Assembly (NCBI GenBank): GCA_016860845.1
Contig: BOKF01000008.1
Coordinates: 216,239 to 280,238 of the forward strand
Length of the DNA stretch: 64,000 nt
Reading direction: 5' to 3'
DNA from: Chloroflexota bacterium
Lineage (GTDB): Bacteria; Chloroflexota; Anaerolineae; 4572-78; J111
The position numbers and the translations under genes are program-made. Numbering within the stretch: position 1 is the stretch's first letter; each line of letters starts with the position of its first letter. A model generated the notes under the pieces. That model searched no databases, was not told the origin of the DNA, and saw nothing but the letters and a program-made list of their open reading frames with translations. Below are positions 43,345-52,124 of this stretch, piece after piece.

Positions 43345-44928
43345 ATGATTTTCTCTCGGACCAAACCAGGCAGCAAGAATCAAATCAGATCAGGTTTTAA
43401 AAATTATCATCGTATTTGGCTGAGTGTTTTGGCCTTCTTTTTCCTAACGGCTTTTGGCGGCCGGCTGCAGACTACGCCGGAACCCACGGTCATCAGTGGA
43501 ACTGGAGATATTACCGCTGTGGTCGAAGAGTATCGCCAGTTATTGGGCGGGCAAAACAACGGCGGCGAGCCTGGTTCCGCGGCCAGCGGCTACCGGGAAA
43601 TAAACTGGGACAGCCTGCCTGATGAAGAAGCTGCCCCCAATGCTTACGCCCCCGATTTTTTCAATGCCCCCACTGCGCCGCGAGCGCGTGGCATCGTCCT
43701 GGCCACGCCCGGCGAGGGCCTGTTTGTCAGCGCCGATAGCGACAATCCTTATGGCGCGCTGCCCCGCTTTGGCAATATCAATCCGGGCTATGCCGACAGC
43801 TTCAAAACCTTCAGCGAAGAACGGCTCTTTTCCCCGCTTGGCAGCAACATTGTCGAGGCCACTTTCTACGTGCCCGGCACGCGGACGCCCGCAGCCGTGC
43901 GCGGCTTTGGGGCCGTCTACACCGATGTGGATACTGACCACACCGCCTTTGAATATTTTGACATTAACGGCAACTCCCTGGGTAAATTTGCCACGCCTAT
44001 CGCCGACGTCGGCCTTTCGTTCCTGGGTGTCGCTTTCCCGGAACCAATCGTTCACCGGGTACGGATTGCTTATGGCACGGATGCATTGGGACCGGATGAC
44101 AGTGGCGAGGTAGACGTCGCTGTGATGGATAACTTCATCTTCGGTGAGCCGCAGCCCGTTACGGCGATTCAAACCCAGATTGGCGCAGATACCAACTTTG
44201 CCGGCAATGCTTTTGTGCAGCCCCAGGACCCAGCCTCGGCTGGCGGTGGCATTGATCAAAGCCTGGCTTATGGTGACGTGCTTTTTGGCAGCAGTGTCTC
44301 TGACCTGCTGATCGGCGGGCTGGGGACGGACGTTCTGCTGGGTAACGAAGGGGAGGATGTCCTCATCGGCGGCCTGGAGCATTTCAATCCGGTTAAAAGT
44401 GATTTCAAATTTGGCGGGCCGGGCAACGACATCCTGATCTGGGGGGTCGGCGATGGTTCCGACCTACTGGACGGCGGGCCAGGCGAAGATGTACTGATCC
44501 TGGGCCTGGTCGGCGAGGTGGAGAACGGCGAAACCGTCTTTCGGGTCAGCGAAAATGAACAGGCCGGTCAGGTCTTTATTGATCCGGCAACGCAGTTACC
44601 GGTGGTGGACATCACCAATGCCCCCGGGTTCTGTGCCGTTATTGACTCCTCCCACACGGCTGATTCGGCTCAACAACTCCAGGCGCTAAGCTTGAACCAC
44701 CTGGTGCGCTTCTTTTTGCGGGAACAGGCCGACTCCTTCCAGCGGGGCGAGCAAAAAACGGATAACGGGCTGCGCCAGACCATGCATCTGCGCGATATTG
44801 AATATCTCATCTGTCCGGCCCGTGCCGGCGGCGCGCTGGAAGTTCTCGATTTAACGGCCAGCCCGCCCCAGGCCGCCGAGTTAAGTTTGCTTGCCCTCAA
44901 TCAACGGCTGCAGCTCATCGTGCGTTAG
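43345..44928 (+). CDS. secreted protein with RTX-type calcium-binding repeats
   Basis: 527 aa. A basic N-terminus and hydrophobic stretch (WLSVLAFFFLTAFGG) suggest export. The middle is beta-rich with no recognised domain. Residues about 310-390 hold hemolysin-type nonapeptide repeats (GGLGTDVLLGNEGEDVLIGG, GGPGNDILIWG, GDGSDLLDGGPGEDVLI) that bind Ca2+. The gene is preceded by SD AAGGAGA. No type I secretion genes are nearby, and RTX-type repeats also occur in signal-peptide-exported surface proteins. Role unknown. The next membrane protein gene begins directly after the stop. Confidence 0.75.
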   Translation: MIFSRTKPGSKNQIRSGFKNYHRIWLSVLAFFFLTAFGGRLQTTPEPTVISGTGDITAVVEEYRQLLGGQNNGGEPGSAASGYREINWDSLPDEEAAPNAYAPDFFNAPTAPRARGIVLATPGEGLFVSADSDNPYGALPRFGNINPGYADSFKTFSEERLFSPLGSNIVEATFYVPGTRTPAAVRGFGAVYTDVDTDHTAFEYFDINGNSLGKFATPIADVGLSFLGVAFPEPIVHRVRIAYGTDALGPDDSGEVDVAVMDNFIFGEPQPVTAIQTQIGADTNFAGNAFVQPQDPASAGGGIDQSLAYGDVLFGSSVSDLLIGGLGTDVLLGNEGEDVLIGGLEHFNPVKSDFKFGGPGNDILIWGVGDGSDLLDGGPGEDVLILGLVGEVENGETVFRVSENEQAGQVFIDPATQLPVVDITNAPGFCAVIDSSHTADSAQQLQALSLNHLVRFFLREQADSFQRGEQKTDNGLRQTMHLRDIEYLICPARAGGALEVLDLTASPPQAAELSLLALNQRLQLIVR

Positions 44929-45780
44929 TTGAAAACAATGCATCAACCTTATAAACCCATGTCCTTGTTAATGAAAATCGTCTTCTGGTTTGTGGCCGTT
45001 AATGCCCTGGCCGGAGCCATCTCGCTCATGCTATTTCCGGGCAGCACCGCCATGCTCTTTTTCTGGGAAATTAGACCCCCCCTTTCGGCGGCTATGTTTG
45101 GAGCGCTTTACCTGGGCGGGGCGGCGGTGGTCTCGCTGGTGACGTACCGGGGCAGGTGGGAGCCGGCGCGTTACCTGGTGCCCGTTTTGGTCTCGGCTGG
45201 CGTGCTTATCTCTCTGACCACTTTTCTGCATCTGGACAGATTTACCCCGGGGTTCAAGCTGTTTTACTGGCTGGTGGTCTACATCATCGCGCCTATCCTG
45301 GCGATTGTTTTCTACATCCAGCATGAGCGCGGTGGAGCGGTTTGGGAGGTCGTCGGCGAACCCGTTGCCCCACTGACCCGAATCGTGGCGATCATCTTGG
45401 GGGCCGCCCTGATTCTGTTGGGGATCTTATGCCTGGCCTCACCCGGCCTGGTTGTCGCCGTGTGGCCCTGGGCCATTGCCCCGCTGATGGTGCGGATCTT
45501 TGCCTCCTGGTTCAGCGCGTTTGGCTTTGGCCTGCTCTGGTTCTGGTGGGAACGCGATTGGAGTCGTCTTTATCACATTCCGAATTTAATGATTGCCGCC
45601 GCTATGCTGGACCTGCTGATGGTATTTATCCACCGGGCTGATCTGAACTCGACCGGCCTAAATTTCTGGCTCTTCTGCTTTCATCTGGCTGCGTTTGGCT
45701 TGATTGGCGCCTTTATGCACTGGTGGCAGCACCGGGCAGCCTCGGCACGAAAATGGAAACCAAAGCCTACACAGTCCTAA
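44929..45780 (+). CDS. polytopic membrane protein of unknown function
   Basis: 283 aa, about eight TM helices (IVFWFVAVNALAGAISLMLF, VLISLTTFLHL, LVVYIIAPILAIVFYIQH, IVAIILGAALILLGILCLAS). Start uncertain: TTG 44929 directly follows the previous stop, while ATG 44938 and ATG 44959 are alternatives. It has the look of a DoxX/DUF4386-like scaffold but no family could be fixed. It overlaps the receiver gene by 28 nt. Confidence 0.65.
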   Translation: MKTMHQPYKPMSLLMKIVFWFVAVNALAGAISLMLFPGSTAMLFFWEIRPPLSAAMFGALYLGGAAVVSLVTYRGRWEPARYLVPVLVSAGVLISLTTFLHLDRFTPGFKLFYWLVVYIIAPILAIVFYIQHERGGAVWEVVGEPVAPLTRIVAIILGAALILLGILCLASPGLVVAVWPWAIAPLMVRIFASWFSAFGFGLLWFWWERDWSRLYHIPNLMIAAAMLDLLMVFIHRADLNSTGLNFWLFCFHLAAFGLIGAFMHWWQHRAASARKWKPKPTQS

Positions 45781-46142
45781 TTGTAGATGACGTGCCGGTG
45801 GTGCGTGAGGCGCTGCGCTGGATCATTGAAGACGAGGCCGACTTGAATGTGATCGGTGAAGCGGGCGATGGTTTGGAAGCTGTCCGCCTGGCCGCCGAAC
45901 TCTTGCCCGAAGTGGTCATTCTCGATGTGGAACTGCCCGGTCAGGACGGGTATGCGGTGGCTCGCCAGCTCAAGCTGATGCCTAAGCCGCCGGCAGTTGT
46001 TTTTTTGACCGTCCACGCCGACCCACTATCCCGCCAGTATGCTCTTGAAGCCGGCGGCGATGGCTTTGCCGAGAAAGGACGCGGCTGGCTCAGCCTGATA
46101 GACCAGATTCATCTGGCCCTGGCCGGCCGTTCGGTGCAGTAA
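45753..46142 (+). CDS. single-domain response regulator (receiver)
   Basis: Start at ATG 45753 (METKAYTVLIVDDVPVVREA). ~129-aa CheY-like receiver with Asp-Asp pair, phospho-Asp in VVILDVELPGQDGYAV, Thr in FLTVHAD and Lys in AEKGRG. It lacks an output domain. It begins inside the end of the membrane-protein gene, so the two are probably coupled. Confidence 0.85.
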   Translation: METKAYTVLIVDDVPVVREALRWIIEDEADLNVIGEAGDGLEAVRLAAELLPEVVILDVELPGQDGYAVARQLKLMPKPPAVVFLTVHADPLSRQYALEAGGDGFAEKGRGWLSLIDQIHLALAGRSVQ

Positions 46143-46157
46143 TCAGTTATCCTTGTT

Positions 46158-46183
46158 ATCCTTGTTCCCACGGGAACAAGGAT
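46158..46183. terminator. perfect hairpin ATCCTTGTTCCC-AC-GGGAACAAGGAT
   Basis: 12-bp perfect stem with a 2-nt loop 15 nt after the receiver stop. The same stem core (CCTTGTTCCC/GGGAACAAGG) recurs at 49791-49823. There is no T-run on the plus strand. Confidence 0.6.
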
Positions 46184-46230
46184 GACCGGCAATGGGACAG
46201 TTTGCCTATCCCGGAGCCTGATCTTAACCC

Positions 46231-46260
46231 TTGCAATTGAAGGCGAAGTTAGTGTATACT
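46231..46260 (+). promoter_or_regulatory. sigma70 promoter of the Rieske-glutamate synthase gene
   Basis: TTGCAA, 18 nt, TATACT, followed by a ~63-nt leader ending in SD GGAGGGG before the ATG at 46330. Confidence 0.5.
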
Positions 46261-46329
46261 GTGCGCAATTGGTCAAATCTGGCCAAGCCGCAGACGTGTG
46301 GTACTAGATTCAGCCGGAGGGGGGACTGC

Positions 46330-47904
46330 ATGTCAAACTTTGTCAAAATCCTCGATGTTGACCAACTTAAACCGGGCCAGGTGACCACTATCACGGTCAA
46401 AGGCCACGATGTCTGTATCGCCAATGTGGAGGGCGAATTTTTTGCCCTGGATAACAAGTGTCCCCACCGGGGCGGCCAACTGGGTGATGGTCACCTGCAA
46501 GGGGTGGATGTTATCTGCCCGCTCCACGGCTGGGATTTCGACGTGCGCACCGGCATCAGCCGCTACGACCACCTGGATCGAGTCACAACCTTTCCCGTGC
46601 GGCGAGTCAATGGCCATGTTGAGATTGACGCCGATACAGTGCTTACCCTGCCGGTCCAGGAAGGCTACCTGGCCCACTATATTCGCCACGCCGATGACCT
46701 GGAGCATGAGCTAAAAACCATTCAACATCTTGCCGTGGGGAAGTGGAAAGAGAACGTGCCCATGCGCACCGAGCGCACGGTGCCCAGTTTTGACGATATT
46801 TACTTTCTCCCCGGCCAACTGGCCGATCCCCCGCTGCTGGATGATGAGCCGGTTGACACCACGACGATCATCGGGCCGAGAGCAGCGCGGCCGATCACGC
46901 TCACGGCTCCCATCTACATCAGCCATATGAGTTTTGGCGCGCTCTCCCGCGAGGCCAAAATCGCCCTGGCTACCGGCGCGGCTCAATTCGGGACCATGAA
47001 TTGCAGCGGCGAAGGCGGCATGCTGCCCGAAGAGCGAGCCGCCGCCAAATATTACGTTTTTGAAATGGCTTCCGGTTACTTCGGCTGGACCGAAGAGAAT
47101 ATCAAAAAGGCCGACGCGATTGAAATCAAAATTGGCCAGAGCGCTAAAACCGGCCTGGGCGGCGTCCTGCCGGCGGCCAAAGTAACCCCGGAAATTGCCC
47201 TGGTCCGCGGCCTGAAACCGGGCCAGGATGCCATCAGCCCCAGCCGTTTCCGTGACCTGAACAGCCCGGCCGAAATGCAGGCGCGGATTGATTGGATTCG
47301 CAGCCTCAATCCGGGTATTCCGATTGGGATCAAATTTGCCGCCGCCAAGCTGGAAGCCGATTTGGCCGCCGCCTGCGAACTTGACGTGGATTTTATCACC
47401 ATTGATGGCCGCCCCGGCGGAACCGGCGCTGCGCCCAAACACGTCAAGGACCATATCGGCATCCCTACGGTTTACGCCCTGCCTCGAGCGCGGAAGTGGC
47501 TGGATGAGCATGGCATGGGCCACATGACTCTGTGTGTTACCGGCGGCTTTCGCACCCCGCCTGATGTTGCCAAGGCCCTTGCCCTGGGCGCGGATGCCGT
47601 CGCGGTCGCCACCAGCGCCATGATCGCGATTGGCTGCCAGCAGTATCGCGCTTGCAGCAGCAACAACTGCCCGGTCGGCATTGCGACCCAGCGGGCCGAT
47701 TTGCGCGACCGCTTCAGTATCGCCGAGAGCAGCAAGCGGCTGGTCAACTTTTTGGAAGGCACGCGCTATCAGTTGACTGAATTTGCCCGGATGTGCGGGC
47801 GGCGTCGCCTGGCCGATCTCAGCCTGGCCGACGTGGTCACCTACAGCGATGTCCTGGCCCAATATGCATCTATCCGCCACGCGGCCCAACCGTATCCACT
47901 CTAA
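46330..47904 (+). CDS. Rieske [2Fe-2S] domain fused to FMN/[3Fe-4S] glutamate-synthase-type domain
   Basis: Start at ATG 46330 (GGAGG SD), 524 aa. Residues 1-105 are a Rieske ferredoxin with CPHRGGQ (Cys44/His46) and CPLHGWDF (Cys63/His66). Residues about 150-510 are the GltB-type FMN barrel: YISHMSFGALSREAKIALA, MNCSGEGGMLPEE, IEIKIGQSAKTGLGG, GRPGGTGAAP, and the [3Fe-4S] motif GCQQYRACSSNNCPVGIATQ (C-x5-C-x4-C). This resembles the stand-alone glutamate synthase-like/MgsC proteins but adds a built-in electron carrier. It likely reduces a 2-oxoglutarate-imine-type substrate; the amination partner is not visible. Confidence 0.85.
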   Translation: MSNFVKILDVDQLKPGQVTTITVKGHDVCIANVEGEFFALDNKCPHRGGQLGDGHLQGVDVICPLHGWDFDVRTGISRYDHLDRVTTFPVRRVNGHVEIDADTVLTLPVQEGYLAHYIRHADDLEHELKTIQHLAVGKWKENVPMRTERTVPSFDDIYFLPGQLADPPLLDDEPVDTTTIIGPRAARPITLTAPIYISHMSFGALSREAKIALATGAAQFGTMNCSGEGGMLPEERAAAKYYVFEMASGYFGWTEENIKKADAIEIKIGQSAKTGLGGVLPAAKVTPEIALVRGLKPGQDAISPSRFRDLNSPAEMQARIDWIRSLNPGIPIGIKFAAAKLEADLAAACELDVDFITIDGRPGGTGAAPKHVKDHIGIPTVYALPRARKWLDEHGMGHMTLCVTGGFRTPPDVAKALALGADAVAVATSAMIAIGCQQYRACSSNNCPVGIATQRADLRDRFSIAESSKRLVNFLEGTRYQLTEFARMCGRRRLADLSLADVVTYSDVLAQYASIRHAAQPYPL

Positions 47905-47990
47905 TTCGCGTTAGAGATTCTCTGAACGTTGTACCAAAACCACAAACAAGTTCATCATTCTTACTGCATAAGGAGGCAGAAGGAGCATTC

Positions 47991-49772
47991 ATGGGCGGTT
48001 TAAGAAATACCCCTGGTTTTTTGAGTACGGGTGGCAACTTATTAGTAGACCTGACTCTCATCGTCGAAATATTATTTTATGTGCTGCTTTGCTTGGGCGT
48101 AACCGCCCAACTAAGGAAAATGTACAAGTGGCACGACCGCTTTCAAATCCCGGTCGTGGTGCTGAACCTCTTTTTTATTGCCCTGGTCATGGTTCCTACC
48201 TTTGTCGCCATTGTCGGCAGTGGGATCGGCCAGATGCCGGGCTTAGTTTTAGCTCACGTCGTCTTTGGCACTCTGGCGGAAGGTCTGGCGATTTACTGTT
48301 TGCTGGCCGGCCTCAAAATTTTGCCGCGTAAAATTGGAGTCCTCCGCTACCTTATGTGGATAACCTTTGTCCTCTGGACGATTACGATCATTTTGGGGAT
48401 TGCTCTCTATATTTCCTTCTACACCGGCGGAGAACCCGCAAGCGGGGCGGTGGCTGAGCACGCGGCTGAGCTGGCTGAGGAACATGCTGCGGCTGAAGTT
48501 GGCCCTGCCCCGACCGCGGCGCCCAGCGAAGCTGTGGCCGAGCACGCCGAGGAGCCTGTGGCCGTCGAACCGACTGCCGCCCCGGCCGAGCCGGTTGAAG
48601 AGCATGCCGAAGCAACGGTTGAGATTGCCGCAGAGCACGCCGAAGCGACGATTGAACTGGTCGAAGAGCATGCCGCCGAAGTGGTGGCAGCGGCTACTGC
48701 TGAACCGACGGCCACGCCCGAACCGGCAACACCCACCGCCACCCCTGCGCCAGTGCGCGCCGGCCTCCTGACCATCAGCGACGATCAGGTTCACAGCGAT
48801 AAAATCACGCTGGCCCTGACCGGTGTGACTCCGCCGCCGGATGGTTCGGTGTACGAGGCCTGGCTTGAGGGCGAGGGTCAGCCGCCTTTCAGTCTGGGCA
48901 AGTTGACCCTCAGCGGCGACGCCGTCAACCATACCTTTACCGACCCCAACGGCCGCAATCTGCTGGGGCTTTATAACGGCATGTTTATCAGCGTCGAGCC
49001 GGGCAGCGATACTGACCCGGCCCCCTCCGGGGTGAAGGCTTTTGCCGGCCAGGTACCGGCGGCAGTGATGGGGCCGGTTCGCCTGGCTGTTGCCGCCGCG
49101 CCTGACACCCCTGATCAGGATAGTTATAGTCTCAACGCTTTGAATCAAGTTTTGAAGATCGAGCCGGAAGTAGGGTTCCAGAAAGATTATTCCATTGCCC
49201 AGAATGATCTGGCGGCTCTGAAAATTCAGGCCGAAGGTATCCTCAATGTGATTGAAAGTCAAAGCTCGCCTGACTTTGGCGACCGTGATGGCAGCGGGGA
49301 TGTCTATAATCCAGGGGATGGTTTTGGTTTGCTTGGCTCCGGCAGCGGGGCGGGCTACCTCCAGGCTGTGCTCAATCAAGCCACCGCCGCCGCCCAGGCC
49401 GAAGGCGCTTCGCCAGAAACGGTGCTGCAAGCTCAGCAAGCCCAGGCCGCCGCGGAAAATTCCATCCGCCTGGCGGAGCAGATTCGAGATTTGGAACTGC
49501 AAATCCTACAGGCAGCGGATACCGCTTCTGTGGCTGATTTAGTCAATCAAGTGAGTGGGCTGACCCAATCCCTGACCGATGCCGATGGAGTTGACCTGGC
49601 CGATCCTGGCCAGGGCGGGGTGCGGACGATGTATAACTTGGCCCAGTTGATGGGCAGCATCGAGATCTTCCCCGTGCCCGACGCAGGTGCGGCTCCCGCC
49701 GCTGCCCCACCCACCCCGGAGTTGATTGACGAGCATGCCGGCGACCCAGGCTCGGAGCATGCCGGAAACTGA
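47991..49772 (+). CDS. DUF420-like membrane protein with His/Ala/Glu repeats and an extracellular domain
   Basis: Start at ATG 47991, preceded by AAGGAGG and AAGGAG SDs; 593 aa. Residues 1-145 have four TM helices and a DUF420-like MYKWHDRFQIPVVV segment. Residues about 150-235 are a low-complexity stretch of EHA(A/E) units with PTAAP spacers (for example EHAEATVEIAAEHAEATIEL). Then an anti-sigma-K-factor-like domain (VYEAWLEGEGQPPFSLGKLT) and a C-terminal helical part follow. The last residues repeat EHAGDPGSEHAGN. The many His/Glu may bind metal. Function unknown. It may be transcribed with the Rieske-Glt gene 86 nt upstream. Confidence 0.7.
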   Translation: MGGLRNTPGFLSTGGNLLVDLTLIVEILFYVLLCLGVTAQLRKMYKWHDRFQIPVVVLNLFFIALVMVPTFVAIVGSGIGQMPGLVLAHVVFGTLAEGLAIYCLLAGLKILPRKIGVLRYLMWITFVLWTITIILGIALYISFYTGGEPASGAVAEHAAELAEEHAAAEVGPAPTAAPSEAVAEHAEEPVAVEPTAAPAEPVEEHAEATVEIAAEHAEATIELVEEHAAEVVAAATAEPTATPEPATPTATPAPVRAGLLTISDDQVHSDKITLALTGVTPPPDGSVYEAWLEGEGQPPFSLGKLTLSGDAVNHTFTDPNGRNLLGLYNGMFISVEPGSDTDPAPSGVKAFAGQVPAAVMGPVRLAVAAAPDTPDQDSYSLNALNQVLKIEPEVGFQKDYSIAQNDLAALKIQAEGILNVIESQSSPDFGDRDGSGDVYNPGDGFGLLGSGSGAGYLQAVLNQATAAAQAEGASPETVLQAQQAQAAAENSIRLAEQIRDLELQILQAADTASVADLVNQVSGLTQSLTDADGVDLADPGQGGVRTMYNLAQLMGSIEIFPVPDAGAAPAAAPPTPELIDEHAGDPGSEHAGN

Positions 49773-49790
49773 GTTACTTATTGGTTTTAA

Positions 49791-49823
49791 CCCTTGTTCC
49801 CAAACTTCATTTGGGAACAAGGG
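49791..49823. terminator. perfect hairpin CCCTTGTTCCCAAA...TTTGGGAACAAGGG
   Basis: 14-bp perfect stem with a 5-nt loop 20 nt after the previous stop. It shares its core with 46158-46183. Confidence 0.6.
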
Positions 49824-49894
49824 AACCTTGATGAAAGTGAAGGGTCCGTTTTGAAATACAAATGGACCTTTTTATAATTCCGGGTAACTGCTCC

Positions 49895-49909
49895 GGTGAC
49901 TGGCACTTT
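49895..49909. repeat. single half of the GGTGACTGGCACTT family
   Basis: One arm of the 42081-42162 family with no opposite arm nearby, lying upstream of the GT39 start. It could be a decayed copy. Confidence 0.5.
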
Positions 49910-49938
49910 TGTCTTTCACCTTTAGCCTCTGGGTAATT

Positions 49939-51669
49939 ATGCCTGCCAAAATAGCCAAAAAGCCCGAACTTATTACGGTAAGTTTCCTGACTCTGCTGGC
50001 CTTTGCCCTGCGAGTTTACGGGCTGGGCGCGCCCAGTTTGTGGTACGACGAGCTGTTGGAACTCGACGTGGCCCAGAGTCCGTTCTGGGAGATTGGCCCA
50101 CAGTTGGTACGGCACGCGGCTATGCCGTTGGATTACTATCTCCTGTACGGTTGGCTTTTGGGGGGCCGGCAGGAAGCCTGGGTGCGTTTCCCGGCGCTCA
50201 TTTTTGGCGTCTTGGCCATACCTCTAACTTACAAACTTGCCAAGTCTCTGTTTAATAAAAATGTCGGCAGTTTGGCCGCCTTGTTTTTGGCTTGGTCCTC
50301 TCTCGCGGTTTATTACAGCCAGGATGTTCGGCCCTATGCGCTGCTGGTATTTTGGACTCTGCTGAGTTTTTGGGGTTTATGGCGGGCATACCAAACGAGG
50401 CGTGATCGGTACTGGGGAGTAGTCATCATTGGCCTGACCGGGGCCAGTTTGAGCCATTACTTCGCGCTCTTCCTGTTGCTGCCCATCGGTCTTTTTGTGG
50501 GCTGGCAGCAGTTGTTCCACCTCAAAGACAGGCCGTTCTGGCAATATACTATTTATTTTATCATTTGCCTGATGGTCTTGGTGATTATTTTTACCTTCAA
50601 TGGCCGTCTGCGGGATTTATACAATGTGGGCAGCCGTTTCTCTGCGGTAGTGGTCCAACCGGAAACCCTCACCGTCCCCGCTGCGGAAAAGCCCAATCGG
50701 GGAGCAGGTCCGCCCCGCCACTTCGGCTTTGTCTGGGACACCATGCTGATTCCTTTCAGCAGCGTCGAGCCGCTCAGCTTGCTGGCATACCTAGCTCTAC
50801 TCCTCATCTCACTTTTGAGCCTGTGGCCTTCCAGAAGATACGGGGCCAGCCTGTTGGTGTTAAGCTGGCTTATTTTGCCGATTGTTTTGATTTACCTGTT
50901 TCTGCTCCAGCGCGGCACTTTTTTTGCCGTTCGCTATATTTTGTACACGCTGCCTGCCTATTTGATCCTGATCGCTTATGGCATTGAATCAGTCATCCGC
51001 GCTCTCAATAGCTGGCGCCAGCGGTTGATTCCTGGCTCAAACAGCCGCAGCACCCCCAGCCTGCTGGCGGGCAGTTTGCTGGTGGCGATAATAACCATTT
51101 TCATTTTTGGGGAAGTTAAAGAATTGCTTGTTCTATACAGGGCTGACTCTAGAGAGGATTGGCGCGCGGTCGGGCAATTGTTACAAAATAATGCGCGACC
51201 TGATGATGCCGTCATTGCCGTAAGAGCCGAGCCGGCCATTAACTGGTATTATCCACCCGCTCGCGCTCCGTTTGGTATCTATAATACCAGCCAGCCGATT
51301 TGGGAGGCGATGCGACGCCACCCCAGACGTTGGTTTGTCCTGAGCAGTTATTCTTACAGAGTGGACGAAGGGCTGCGAAATTGGCTCAAAGCCAACGGAG
51401 CGGTGACGATTGCCATTGATCGGCGGGTGGTGGTGCATCTCCAACAGGAGGGCACGTCTGCCGGAGAACTGCTGGCCCAAGTAAGCACCTTTGCCCTGCC
51501 TCAAAAAGCCTTGACCTACGCCACCCTGGCCGACCAGTTGAAAGCGCAGGGCGACCTGGAAACCAGCCGGACTTTTTACGAGCGGGCCATTGAACTGGCC
51601 GAAACGCCGAGCCAGAAAGTTGATTACGAGAGCCGTCTGGCCACCCTGGCGATGTCTCTGCAAGAGTAG
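49939..51669 (+). CDS. GT39-type membrane glycosyltransferase
   Basis: Start at ATG 49939 (MPAKIAKKPELITVS); a TTG at 49909 is less likely. ~576 aa: first helix, acidic loop WYDELLELDVAQSP, AMPLDYYLLYGWLLGG, YYSQDVRPYALLVFWTLLSF, about ten TM helices and a soluble C-terminus with YPPARAPFGIYNT, ending in a TPR-like helix pair (TLADQLKAQGDLETSRTFY). The sugar donor is probably a polyprenyl-phosphate sugar. Confidence 0.85.
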   Translation: MPAKIAKKPELITVSFLTLLAFALRVYGLGAPSLWYDELLELDVAQSPFWEIGPQLVRHAAMPLDYYLLYGWLLGGRQEAWVRFPALIFGVLAIPLTYKLAKSLFNKNVGSLAALFLAWSSLAVYYSQDVRPYALLVFWTLLSFWGLWRAYQTRRDRYWGVVIIGLTGASLSHYFALFLLLPIGLFVGWQQLFHLKDRPFWQYTIYFIICLMVLVIIFTFNGRLRDLYNVGSRFSAVVVQPETLTVPAAEKPNRGAGPPRHFGFVWDTMLIPFSSVEPLSLLAYLALLLISLLSLWPSRRYGASLLVLSWLILPIVLIYLFLLQRGTFFAVRYILYTLPAYLILIAYGIESVIRALNSWRQRLIPGSNSRSTPSLLAGSLLVAIITIFIFGEVKELLVLYRADSREDWRAVGQLLQNNARPDDAVIAVRAEPAINWYYPPARAPFGIYNTSQPIWEAMRRHPRRWFVLSSYSYRVDEGLRNWLKANGAVTIAIDRRVVVHLQQEGTSAGELLAQVSTFALPQKALTYATLADQLKAQGDLETSRTFYERAIELAETPSQKVDYESRLATLAMSLQE

Positions 51670-52052
51670 AATGAGCAGAAAATGAACACTTTTTGGTCTG
51701 GAACAGGGAGCTTTATTTGGATAAACTCGGCTTAAGACGTGGATTAAATTACTTCGGCCCTATGATTGGCTTTGCCGCATTTGTGGTAAATTTGATTATC
51801 GTTATAATGCGTCCGCAAATTGACTTCAATTCTTATCCCTACTCCTCCCTGGTAGTACGCCTCGCCACCCGACCGGAATCTCGTATTAACAATATTTGAC
51901 GCTTTTATTTTAGTGCCATTCATATCCAATACGCCGCATCCTCGCTGCAATGGCTTATCCCTGGTTAGCTACACTGATTTGGCGCTCAAAATGTTGGTTA
52001 AGAAAAGGCGCGCTATCGTATTTATCACTGACGAAAGGAGGAGATTATAGAG
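51670..52052. other. AT-rich region upstream of the short peptide frame
   Basis: 383 bp with lower GC than its surroundings. It contains the promoter candidate at 51781-51808 and a TTG-started frame 51693-51899 with one hydrophobic segment (GFAAFVVNLIIVI) that is not convincing as a gene. Confidence 0.4.
51781..51808 (+). promoter_or_regulatory. promoter candidate upstream of the peptide frame
   Basis: TTGTGG, 16 nt, TATAAT on the plus strand, about 245 nt before the ATG at 52053. A second TTGACG lies nearer at about 51896 but lacks a good -10. Confidence 0.4.
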
Positions 52053-52124
52053 ATGAAGAAATATAGCAAGCCCGAAATGAAGAAGCATGCTGAACTGAAG
52101 TCCGTAACTTTCAGCTCCCACTAA
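52053..52124 (+). CDS. short RiPP-leader-like peptide (lasso leader pattern), interrupted by TAA
   Basis: ATG 52053 is preceded by a strong SD (AAAGGAGG at 52034-52041). It encodes 23 residues, MKKYSKPEMKKHAELKSVTF then SSH. These follow the lasso-peptide leader pattern YxxPxLxxxGx5T: Tyr4, Pro7, Met9, Ala13 in place of Gly, Thr19, all at the expected spacing. The TAA at 52122 would leave almost no core. In the same frame the sequence continues for 28 sense codons to TAG 52209, reading ELFCKGYTPSGKSWRFSSED then AITCWGGV. Either the precursor is broken by a nonsense change, or the 23-mer is the real product. A PF14907-type nucleotidyltransferase follows. No cyclase or protease is in the window. 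Confidence 0.5.
   Translation: MKKYSKPEMKKHAELKSVTFSSH

Noticed and set aside
44929..45780. Possible transposon or phage membrane gene
   Set aside because: No mobile-element neighbour or repeat flanks it; it looks like an ordinary polytopic protein.
46711..47889. 392-aa minus-strand frame opposite the Rieske-Glt gene
   Set aside because: Antisense shadow of a well-supported gene, no family features.
48249..49502. 417-aa minus-strand frame opposite the DUF420-like gene
   Set aside because: Antisense shadow in GC-rich low-complexity coding sequence.
51693..51899. 68-aa TTG-started frame with one hydrophobic segment
   Set aside because: No SD, no recognisable family, and a -10/-35 candidate lies inside it.
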